A DNA stretch of 64,000 bases from contig JAYWVB010000059.1 in the NCBI GenBank assembly GCA_039881045.1, forward strand, positions 62,001 to 126,000. The letters are read 5' to 3'. The notes beneath the pieces were generated by a model. It did no database searches. It saw nothing but the letters and a program-made list of their open reading frames with translations, and was not told the DNA's origin. Positions 10,367 through 20,617 of this stretch are shown piece by piece; position 1 is the stretch's first letter, and every line of letters begins with the position of its first letter. Source of the DNA: Chaetomium olivaceum (Eukaryota; Ascomycota; Sordariomycetes; Sordariales; Chaetomiaceae). Both the position numbers and the translations under genes were made by a program.

Positions 10367-12669
10367 TCAAGGCGTCGAAAAGTCAAAAAGCGGCTTCTGC
10401 CTCTCCCGACCCGGTGTCGGCTCCGGCGTTGGCGGCAGTGCTCCCAACACATTCTGCATGGCAAACACCCCGCGTCTGATAGACGGACTGTCGGGGCAGC
10501 CCAAAACTTCTGGCACATTATCATCCCCTCCCGGATGTTGCGCCATGCCAACCGCCGCCGTCGTCGAGCTCTCGCCGAGCGTCGGCGGCGTGGGCGGCAT
10601 CCCCCCTTGAGGGTGACTGGGCGGCGGCCGTGTCGGGGGCGTGCCGGGTAAGGCGAGATTGCCGAACGGGCCGTGGTTGCTGCAGCCAAATGAGACCGCT
10701 GCTGGCGTCCGCCGTGGGAAATGGGGAGTCGAGTTTGGGATGAGCGGTTTGGTTGGGGATGTCACCTTGAGGTCGAATCGGATCCCAGTGGACCGACCGT
10801 CCGCTGTCCTGGGGGATTGGGGAGAGGACTGGGACTCGGCGTCGAAGGGTACGTATTTCTGAGGCGCTGGGGTGCTGTGTGTGGGTACTTGCTGATGAGG
10901 GGGTGGGATGTCGTTTCTTTGCGCCTGGGCCGGCTCTGGCAGCTTCGACCCGAACTTTCTCAGCGTTGCCCAGGGGTGGGGAGGGAACGGGATGGTTGGG
11001 GCCGCCTTGAATTCGAATAGCGGCTCTGTAGGCCGGCCGTCGTTTGTTGTGGAGGAATGGGCCGAGGGCTGGAACACGAACTCAAAACGAGTGTATCTCG
11101 GGGGCGTTGGAGAGGCTTGCTGCTGCCGCACTGGAACGCGGACTCTCCATCTCTCCGGGTCTGGCAGCTTTACTCGCATTCTTTTCCCCGGCACCCAGGG
11201 GTGTGGGAAGTAAATGCCGGTTTTGAATATCACCCAATGTCTTGGTGGCATCTGCGTATCGCCAAGCCATGTGATTGTCTCTGGTAACGGCCTCGGCTGG
11301 CCGGAGTCACTACCGAAACGGATGTCTTGGTGGGACAGCCCCGGCGGCCTTGCGCCAGATGCCAATTCCTGGAAAACCCGGCTCGGAGGAGGCTGAAAGA
11401 TCGAGTTCGTGCTATGTTGCAGCTGTCGAGGAGTCGATGGCAGTTCCGCTAGCACGGACTCCTCTCGCATATCTGGTCGATCTGAGGCCCGCTCCCTGGG
11501 TGTTGATGATAGCTCGTCGGATGTCAGCACTTGACACGCTGGCTCCTCGCCGACAGCCTCCTCCTGTGTTGCCGACTCTCCCGATACAGGCGGTTCGTCT
11601 ACTACCGGTTGAGCTTCCGGTGTCGGTTCGTCCTCAATCCTTCGTTCTCCCCATGTCAAGATCCCCGCCCATGTCAAGGGTTCGTCATTCGTTGAATTCC
11701 CCCCTATTAACTCCTCTTCCTCTGCTAGTTCTTCCGGTTCTGGTGATTCTTCTCGTGTCGATCCGTCTCCAGTACGCAGGCCCTCCTCCTCATCAGAGTT
11801 CTCTTCACAACCCAGCCTCCCTTCGTTTGACGTATGCTCTCCGTTCTCCACGTCTTTTTCACTGTCCAAATCCTCTTCTTTTTCCACATCCTCCTCACTT
11901 TCTACGTCCCCTTCATTCTCCACATCATCTTCATTTTCCGACTCCTCTTCACTCTCCACATCCTCTTGACCACGCAAATAATCCAGCCCCCCTTCAATAA
12001 TGTCCAGGCCCTCTTCAATATCATATAGACCGTCTTCAACAGCCTCTAGGGCCTCTTCAGCAGCATCCAGGCCCGCTTTAGCAGCGTCCAGGCCCTTTTT
12101 AGTGCCAGCATCGAGGCCCTTTTTAGCAGCGTCCAAGCCCTTTTTAACAGCTTCTAGGCTCTCTTTCGTCGCGTCTAGGCCATCTTTAGCATCGTCCAGG
12201 CCCACTTCAGCTTCTAGATCATCCTCGTCGTCCAGGTAATCCTCGTCGTCCAGGTCATCCTCGTCGTCCAGGTTGTCTTCGCTCTCCCTATTCTCTCGAC
12301 TCTCTAGGTCATCTTCAGCGTCCAAGTCGCTCTCACTCTCCAACTCATCCCCACCATCCGACCCTTCGCTGCCCATCTCTGGAGTCGAGATTCCATCATC
12401 AAGCAACGCCCTAACCGCCTCCACCACCTGGTCATCCACATCCACAGCTGGGACCTGCTCATCCACATCCACAGCCGGGACCTGCTCATCCACATCCACA
12501 GCCGGGACCTGCTCATCCACATCCACAGCCGGGACCTGCTCATCCACATCCACAGCCGGGACCTGCTCATCCACATCCACAGCCGGGACCTGCTCATCCA
12601 CATCCACAGCCGGATCCAAATCAGGAGAAGTCGAGCGCAAACTCAAGTGAGCCAGCGAAGGTGCCAGAC

Positions 12670-12702
<33 letters not shown>

Positions 12703-14214
12703 CCCGCTCATCATCCTCGACTCCGCCCCGCCCCACCGCCACCGCCACCGCCACCGCCACCGCCGCCGCCGCCGCCGCCGTCGTCGTCGTCGTTGTTGTT
12801 GTCACCGTCGGGTATTTGTACTTCCACAGGTCGATGTAGGCCGAGATGCGGGGGCGCTGCTCGCGCATGGCCCACGTGTGCGCGTTCTCGAGGATGGCGC
12901 GCAGCTTGACCAGGTCCGAGGCCAGCGTCATGTCGCCGCGCCAGATGCAGGCCATTTTCTGTGGGTGTGGAGGCTGTGTTAGTGGGTGGGGGGTGCTCTG
13001 CCGGCGTTGTAAAGGGAAAAGGAGCGGGGGGGGGGACCAGGTGGTGTTACTGACATATTTCGTGGTGGTGTGGTCGTCGTCGTCGTCGTCATCATCGGCT
13101 GACTGCTGTTGCTGCTGCTGCTGCTCGCAGGAGTAGGTGATCCACACCCGGACGACCTTGTCCACCGTGGTCATGGTCACGACGGGCGGGATGTACTCGT
13201 TGGCGGTGTGCTCTTCGACGCCGGGGACGATGCGGGCTAAGGTCTCGAGCATCATGACGGCGGCTGTGCCCGCGTTGGCCGCCTGGCAGTGGCACTTTTC
13301 TTCGAGCGCCATCTCGCCGGCCTTTTTGTGCTCGACTATCAGCCAGGGGAAGCAGAGGCAGTCGGACAGGATGACGTTTTCTAGCGTTTGGTTTGTTCGG
13401 AAGATGTTGGCTGTGTTGGACTGTACGCCGTGCCGAGCCAGGTGCTGGAGAGTCGCGGGGGAGAAGTTCTCGACCATGGCCGGTTTCGGGTCCTTCATCA
13501 GTTGCCATCGTTTCGATGTCGGTATCCTCTCGCCTGGGAAGTTGTAGATGGGGAAGAAGGCAACCCAGTCGGGCTTGGGTTCGGTTAGATTCTCTCGATC
13601 ATCTTGCCGGAATCCCTTCTCTCTGCTCCAATCATTCTCTTTTCTCTTCCTGAAGAGGGTCCAGGGTCGGGATTGCGCGCTAGATAGCGTCAGCACTTGC
13701 TCTCTGGCTCATTATCTGGTCCCAGCCCCCGTGACTTTAACATCGGTTCATAAGCTCACCTCTCAAAATACTCGTAGTAGAACTTGGCACGCGCCATGCT
13801 TGTAGGTGTCAGCATGCATACAAGTGTGGTAAAAGTCACATGAACCCGGACTTACTTCCGCGTGTCCGTGTCATCTACCCTCGCTTCTTTCACCAACGGG
13901 CGGAAGAAGTTCATCAGAAAGAAGGTCTGCCATTCCGCCTCCCTGTCTCTTCCCCGATGGAGTATCCTAGCATCATCCCGAATGGTTTTGTATTGTTCAC
14001 GAAGTTCATTGTCGACATACTCAAAACTCCGGTGTTTGAGAACATAGTCCTCGACAGCCTGGATATCGTTGTCCTCGTCCAGGCCGTCGACAAGCGTGCA
14101 AGCAAAGTCCAACAAGAAGGCTCGCACCCTCCCGATGTGTCGGGGTAGCTCTCCCTCGCGGGCTGGCAATTCGGAGAGGACGATGCCGTTTCGTCTGAGA
14201 TCTTCTATCTTCAT
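10367..14214 (-). CDS. 1204-residue protein: PD-(D/E)XK-like N-terminal domain, acidic repeats, low-complexity tail
   Basis: Four exons: 14214-13856, 13798-13760, 13679-13055 and 12958-10367. The third intron is 96 nt and has no in-frame stop. Residues 1 to about 330 look like a globular domain of a fungal family I would place near DUF7924. It has PD at 169-170 and a hydrophobic strand ending LIVEHKK with E249 and K251, the layout of a PD-(D/E)XK nuclease-like core. This is an inference, not a demonstrated activity. A poly-Gln/poly-Asp stretch and Thr/Ala runs follow. Then come seven 9-residue AVDVDEQVP repeats, Asp/Glu-rich blocks, a 7-8-residue GLDAAKK-like array and a Pro-rich C-terminus with degenerate repeats. 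The function is unknown; accessory or incompatibility-type roles are possible but unsupported. Confidence 0.7.
12432..12613. repeat. 27-bp minisatellite, seven units, in coding sequence
   Basis: Units start at 12432, 12459, 12486, 12513, 12540, 12567 and 12594. They are nearly identical, differing mainly at the ends of the array (AGCTGG in the first, AGCCGGATCC in the last). The period is exactly nine codons, so copy-number change keeps the frame. Read on the minus strand each unit encodes AVDVDEQVP. Confidence 0.95.
12671..12810. repeat. Trinucleotide runs (AGT, CCG/CCA, GTC) in coding sequence
   Basis: A pure (AGT)n run at about 12670-12700 encodes poly-Thr on the minus strand. CCG/CCA-type hexamers at about 12727-12780 and GTC/GTT runs to about 12803 encode Ala/Val and Thr tracts of the same 1204-residue protein. 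A further GTC/CTG run at about 13072-13126 encodes Asp and Gln tracts. Confidence 0.9.
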
Positions 14215-17200
14215 TTTCCCCGGTATTGGCGGTTGAACAAACTACTTACATCGAATAGGAGACACCAAACTAGAGCCACCACAGTGGTTCAAGCAAGGCG
14301 ATTCCCCCGCTTTTGAACTGCTCATGGCTCGAGGCTGAGACGGGCGGCCTTGAGCTGGTGGCCGGCGGTTCACGTCACGCCTTGGCAGGTCTGCCTCATG
14401 CATGTTGGTGGCTCAGATCACAGCTAGATATGTATGTGCATGGGGTTCAGGCCGCTGCGGCGGGCTGCTTCTGTCCCAGCCACCCACACCGAAATGGTTT
14501 GGGGCCATGTGAGCGAATAAAACTCACTCAATTTACCCAGACTAAAACTTGCGACAACCTTCTCGTGGTGACTGGATATATAGTCTGCAATGGTGTGGCC
14601 CCCCTGAACCAAGCCCTCTTACCGAGAACCAACTCGGCATAAACCCTAACCCTATGATTCCTGGGCACTACTATGGTAAAATAGGTACCGAAGGGATTGT
14701 ATCTTCGGTCTGAGCATCTAGTTCATATGGCTTCTGGGAGAGTTAGTAAGTGGGGTGGTTGTGAGAGCATGTATGAAAATGACTAAACGGACTAGGAACG
14801 ATTCACTCCATGCATGGAGTTGTGAAGGCACCGTTGGGAGGTGATAGGAAGACTAGCTCATTGGTGAATAGTTGTCGGTACGAACACACGAACACATGAG
14901 AGTTAACAAGGCCGGTGTCGACTCGACCAGTGCTGTCCTGGCTGGCTTATGATGGTGACGGATTTAAATCATACTCCCTGAGTGTCGGTCAGCCCACGCC
15001 ACAGCCACATTTGCCCTTGGCCAGATGTCTGAGCACTCACCCGGAGAGCGTGGCTTGACTTAACCGGGAACGCGAAGAGGCATCCCACGGACCGCAAAAC
15101 TTGGCTGCTCACTAAGAATGCTGTCATCTCGGAACGATCAGCTTCCAGGTTTCCAGCCATGCCCTGAAGCTTGGTCCTCCCCTCCACATGTGAGCAGTGG
15201 AGGCCGCCAGAGATGATGATTAGGGATCCCTCCCAACCTTGTTGGCCAAGATGGTGGGCTCTCAGACCCGACCCGTGCACTTGTTCCTATTCTCCGATGA
15301 ACTCCCCTCGGCCACTTCCGGCTTCCGGCCAAGCCGGTATCTGGGTACTTGCTGGGGCGGCTGGGGGGGACAGCTGTTGCGATAGGTTTTGGTACGTAAA
15401 CTTTGCGTTGTCTCCGACTTGTATGACGTCGCCGAGATATGATACGGAATGCACAGATCTGCTTCTACAGGAAGCCCTTTTCTTGCCCGTCCCGGCGAAG
15501 GACTTGCAAGGCGGCGCCGATAGTAGCGTGCTATGTATGTACATTGGTATGTGAAGCCGAGTGCTGACGGGTGGCAGCCCCCCCCCCCCCCCCCCCTCCC
15601 TGAACGGAGTCGAGCCCTTGCCCACCAATCCATGGGAAGTGGGCTTTCCGAGAGTTTGATACAAGGGGTCGTATTGCCATGGTCAACGGGCAGAGCTGAG
15701 TGGACGCTAAACCCCGAACAGAGGGATAAGGCATCCGTGGGGCATGACATGTATGTCAAGGAGGGTCAGTGGGCACCGGAAAGGTTTTCTTATCAGACGG
15801 TTTTCCATAGTAATGTTTTTTCAAGGTGGACCGAAAGACAGAAAGCCGTCCGGAGCCCGTAGAAGCGGACGGGACGAGGTCGCTATTGTGGGTCGTCCAT
15901 CAAGGCCGAGAACACACAATCTTGAGACGAGGATGGTCCACTACACACGTGGATCGGCTGTCGTATGTAAGTTCTCTGTTTGCTAAATTTTTAGCTTCAA
16001 ATTTTGAGAATTGTGTTGTACACGCAGTCAACGCCATATTTGAGAGCGCTGGCATCACCTCGTCGAGGTCGACTTTGACATACTCCGCCGGCGCATTTGA
16101 GGTAAATAAGCTAGATCAGTTAACTTTTCACAGAAGCATAAAGCAGCTCAGAATGACCAACTTTGCGGCAGAGTTTGTGCTTTTCGGAGAAAACCGTGAC
16201 TTTTGACTTGAATGTTGAGGTTTGTCGTGGAAGGAAGGTTGGATGTTTGATGGGCGACTAGGGTTATCCCTGCATGAGCTCCGAAGCTTGGCGTTGATGG
16301 CTGCAAGTCCCAGCGAGTCCCACCCAGTCCCACCCAGGAGCTCGAGCCAAGGGTGGTTCCTGCAGGAAAGCGAAACCTGGGGCTGTCACAGGTTTGCCTC
16401 AACCGCACGGTGCAACTCATGCCTGGTACCTTCCCCGCCAATGCCCGTCGAGTTTATCGACGTTGCAAAGCTTTCACCCCGCGAGATCGAACCTGCCCCG
16501 GTGTAGACTCGACACCGGATCCAGCTCTTTCCATCGATCCTAGAAATCACACTCCTGGCACTGCCCCGCCAAGGAGCCACCCGGGGCCATGTTTCGCCAC
16601 TCACTACACACACAGTGACGACCTGAGAGCGTTGCGTCCCTTGACAAAGCACTCGCCAACCGCCATCTTCGTATCGCATCTCGAGACGGGCTCCATGTCC
16701 GTCCACATCCCGTCTCGGCACTCATGGATGTGCTCAAGTGATGGTTTCTCAAAATCATGTACTGTGTAGTTATTCGTCCGGTCTAGGAGGGCCAGGGCCA
16801 GGAAGCTCACCCTGGAAGTTGGGATTCTGTCCGTCCCATCTCAGCGACACCAGGAACGTCTTACAAGAACCAAGCTTCAACACGAATGATATCATGATAC
16901 GTCGAGTTCTCTCATAATGCTTGGGTAGAGGTGGCACAGCAACGCCACCGCGGGGAAAGCAAGTGCTGGGCCTGCTCATACTTGTCTCAAGCTTCATGCA
17001 TCTTGGCCGGCACTAGTATCCGGAGACTTCTGGAAGGGGACTCCACTGCCAGGGGGGGTGCGTGCTTCCCGTTCTCGACCCAGCCGTCCTCCCCTGGCCC
17101 TTGTCACACTTCCCAGGTGGAGGGAGAGCTGGCAAGTTCTGGGTCGCTCAGGCATTGTTTCGTCTGGCCCGTGGTTGAGCTCAAGGTGTGCCAACCCCTG

Positions 17201-17434
17201 CTCAGCCATGGCATCGCCCTTGGGATGGATGATACCATTAACGTTACTGTGCCCTGCATCTCATCCCTCTGTTTGCCGCACTCTCTCCTTTCCCTTCCTT
17301 GCCCATCCGACGACGACGACGACGTGCCTACGAGATCGACGTGGTTTAGATGACTTAACGACAGGAGAGTGAGAAGGCGCTACCACGGCTTTATCGCCAT
17401 CGCCAGCCTCGTGGCCGCCCATCTAATCAGCCCA
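14215..17434. other. Divergent intergenic region, 3.2 kb
   Basis: No convincing complete gene was found. Notable items are a 16-bp perfect palindrome at 14805-14820 and a pure run of 19 C at 15578-15596. A coding-like scrap on the plus strand at about 15826-16206 contains an intron-like GTAAGT...TTTTTAG segment and is unassigned. Two CCCTAA-type copies lie at about 14643. The right end should hold the promoter and 5' UTR of the seven-helix protein gene. Confidence 0.4.
15578..15596. repeat. Poly-C homopolymer (19 nt)
   Basis: An uninterrupted run of 19 cytosines in noncoding DNA. Its exact length is likely to be unreliable in any assembly. Confidence 0.9.
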
Positions 17435-19613
17435 ATGTCGCCATATCCATATGCCGGAGTCGCGGGGGGCGAAGGGTGGTTGGAGTCGCGGGACGACAAC
17501 ACGGGGTTCATGACGCAGGGCAGCTTCAACAGGTCGAGGAATGCCTTCAACCAAACCCAATTCGCCAACCAGCGAATGTTCTTCAACGATTTGAGGTTCT
17601 CCCCCGTCAAATCTATCAGGACCTCGGCCATCATTCTGGCCTCTTTCAACATCATAGCCGCCTTTGCTACTGCTCTAGGCATTTTGTGCGAATCCTACTT
17701 CCGGAAGAAGAGAAACGACAGGAATTTCAGGTTCTGGTAGGGTCCCGGTTGCTTCTTCTTGGGTCGAGGCGCTCGCTCACAAATCCTAGGCGTAATGGCT
17801 TCAATTTCGTTTCCGAGGCCGAGACCTTCCCCCTCGTGTTATCCGTCGGCATCTTCATTCAAAGCTTTATCTTCGCCGGCGTTCAGTCTAGGGGCTTGGA
17901 CAACTTTCGAGGCAGGGGCTGTATATGGATCGCGCAGCTCATGCTACCCGGTAAGTGAACTACCGCTGCTGGCGCGTCAAGGGCTTGTGTGCTAACACTC
18001 GAGTAGCCGTGTTTGTTGCCCCCTACACCCAGCTTGTCTTCGGCGCCGAGATCGCCATCAGGGCCCTTCAAAAGAACCCCTTCGCGCCCAGAGGAAAATA
18101 CAACGTCTCCATCTGCCTCTCCATCGTCGGGATGCTTCTCCTCGCCAACTTTCTCGTCGTTACCTTCGACCAACCCGCTGATTTCTGCATAACTTCCCTC
18201 TTTTGGTTTATTTCTCATTATTCTGTCATGTGCTTTGGCCTCCTCGTCGCTATCGCCTCTACTGTGTTGGCATCTGCCGTCACCGTGTTTCTTCGTCTGC
18301 ACCGCAGCATCAAAGTCGAAGTGACCGCCAGGGTTGCCGCATCCAGAATGGTATACTTTCTGGCCCTCGCAGTCATCTCAAACGTATGTCATCCGCCGGT
18401 CCCCTACACCTAGCTTTTCGTCGCTCACCCGTTACAGTCCTTCATGATTCCGTTTTTCTTTGTTCAAGGTTTTCAAGATAGGCCTCGACAGCCTAGTCAA
18501 AACGGCCCCACCCTTGCCATGATCGCCTCGGTCGTAGCCAACGTCTCAGGGCTGATGAACGGCGGGCTGTATCTATTCCTCAAATCCAGCACCTCATCGA
18601 CTGTTGGGCCCAGGGACAAGGCTGGAGAGTACGAGAACAGAAGAACCGGGTACAAGGCTGAGCGCCAGAATTCTAATGATCCCGATGACGGCTTCGATGA
18701 CCATTTGATGAATCCAGTGGCTGGCCCGCGGGGCCTGCGCCGGATGGGTAGCGAAGCGAGTTTGATTACTAACGAGAAGAATGAGGAAGCGCTGGATGGC
18801 CGGAGCATAAACTCGACCTCGTTTAGGCATGGCAGACGAAGCCCGGACTCCATGCGCTCTAATCGGCTGGTTTCGGCTGTGGCATCAGTCCTGATGCCCA
18901 AGGCGCCGGAGCCCGCACGCACTCCTCAAACAAACGCCGGTCCCCACATGCGCAAACGCTCATATTCATTATTCCCAAGGGGTACCATTTCTTCCAAGGC
19001 GTCGCTGCTACTGCCTGCCACCACGTACTCGCCTGCCGACAACCTCAAACCACCTCCATCCATGGCCAACCTCTCAAACATGCGGCACCGAAGGGACTCC
19101 TCTCTCGTGTCCTCAGCCACTGTCCAGATTGGGATTCGCCTTTCTTCGGTTGACGACATGCCTCCGCTGTCCCAAAACAAGATCGTGGCCAGCGATCATG
19201 TCGTCCACACCCTCGGTTGCCCCAACGCACCCCCAGGCCTTCACACGCAAAGTCCCAAGCGCGCCGGAGCCGTCGGTGCCAGTTCTACCGACCCTACCCC
19301 GTCCGCTGAAGCAGTAGACGAGGAGTCGCCACGAGACCCCGTCAAAGCCGCCAAGATGAAAACCCTCCCGCCCGTCCCGAGGATCAACAGCCAGGTCCCC
19401 GCAGCCGAGCCGGCGGACGAGGAATTCACCCTGAGCCCTAGCGTCTACAGCCCCAGTTCGCCGTCCAAGGCGAGGCTGCCGAGCCCCAAGGGCGTCGGCT
19501 TCAGCGTTCCAGGGCCCAAGGTGCCCGGTAGCCCTCCTCGGAGCCCGCCACGGCGCCGTGGCACGGGCGAGACCACGCCGCCAATGACGAACGCCAAGGG
19601 CGACTGGATCTAG
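17435..19613 (+). CDS. Seven-transmembrane (GPCR-like) protein with a long cytoplasmic tail
   Basis: Four exons, 17435-17736, 17790-17950, 18007-18383 and 18438-19613, encode 671 residues. The start at 17435 (MSPYPYAGVAGG) gives a short polar N-terminus with N-glycosylation sequons (NRS, NQT) and then seven hydrophobic helices. These include SAIILASFNIIAAFATALGI, FPLVLSVGIFIQSFIFAG, YNVSICLSIVGMLLLANFLV, RMVYFLALAVISN and TLAMIASVVANVSGLMNGGL. Basic loops (KKRNDR after helix 1) favour a cytoplasmic side after helix 1 and therefore an outside N-terminus. The last 350 residues are Ser/Pro-rich, with many SP sites typical of regulatory phosphorylation. I cannot place it in a named GPCR class and see no CFEM or Pth11 features. 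Receptor function is inferred only from topology. Confidence 0.7.
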
Positions 19614-20544
19614 ACCTGGCCGGCAACCAGGCGCAACGACTGTGCGGCCTTGCGTGTGTGTCTGTGTGTGTGTGTTTGCGAAGCATTTTCTCAGGTGTTA
19701 AAGGGGTCGGTCATCTGATAGACAGCGCCGCTTGGTACGGCCGATTGACGCATATACCCCACCACCAACCACCTGATACCATATAGTGCCAGCGGCATCT
19801 GGAGCTTGGGGATTAATCGTCGTTTTTTTTTTCTGCAAGGCGTTGTTGAGGAGTTGGGGAATCAGTCTGTCTCTCAAGACGACTTTTCTTTTTTTTCTTT
19901 TTTTCTTCTTTTTCTCCTTTTTCTCTTCTTCGGTGGAGAGGACCTTTCTTTCATTTCCATTTACTGCGCGAGCCGCACGTATTGGCAGCAGTTGCTGCCG
20001 TTGTTGGATATATCACACGGAAGGGATTGTCAGTTTCACTTCTCCAGTCACTTTTCACACCTGCCCTGCGTAGCGGCGTATTTCTTTTTCTTTTACGAAG
20101 CCATATCCACGTGGCAGGAAACATGCGGGAACAAGCAGGTTTGCCGGCTATGCTCTTGACGAGCTCTGCCGCTGCTGCTGCAGATACTCGTCATGGATGG
20201 CTTGTCTCCTTTAGGGAGATGGGGTTAGGAAGAGGAGGATATGTATGATGAGATGGATCATGAGGCAAATGAAACCAATAAATGGACATCCTTTCTTCGC
20301 CATCCAACATTCGCCCCGCTGTCGACCCTGTGTATTGAGTATAAGAGATCGGCGCTTACCGATGCAATTGCTGCGACGGTTGATGGGGTGAGTGATTAAC
20401 AGTGCCGAGTCCACTCTTCATATCCATTACGCAGGACTCCATTTCAGGGAATGACTCGCGCCTGCACACTGACATAGCGTGACACCAAACCAATTACTTA
20501 CTAGGTACATCTGAATAGCCAAACCCATGCCCTCTCTACCACAA
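19614..20544. other. 3' flanks of convergent genes
   Basis: This 0.93-kb region contains a GT repeat (about 19648-19674) and strong poly-T/CT tracts (19823-19932), typical of fungal 3' UTR sequence. No gene was seen. Confidence 0.5.
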
Positions 20545-20583
20545 TTAGCCTTTGCCCCCATTAACTAAACCACCATCATCACC

Positions 20584-20617
<34 letters not shown>

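Noticed and set aside
12304..12603. Open antisense frames through the 27-bp repeat (repeating MWMSRSRLW)
   Set aside because: A period of nine codons keeps every frame open. The coherent long gene is on the minus strand in the acidic frame.
17738..17740. TAG that would end the seven-helix protein after one helix
   Set aside because: It lies inside a 53-nt intron (GTAGGG...CCTAG). Splicing restores the tryptophan codon and continues into helix 2.
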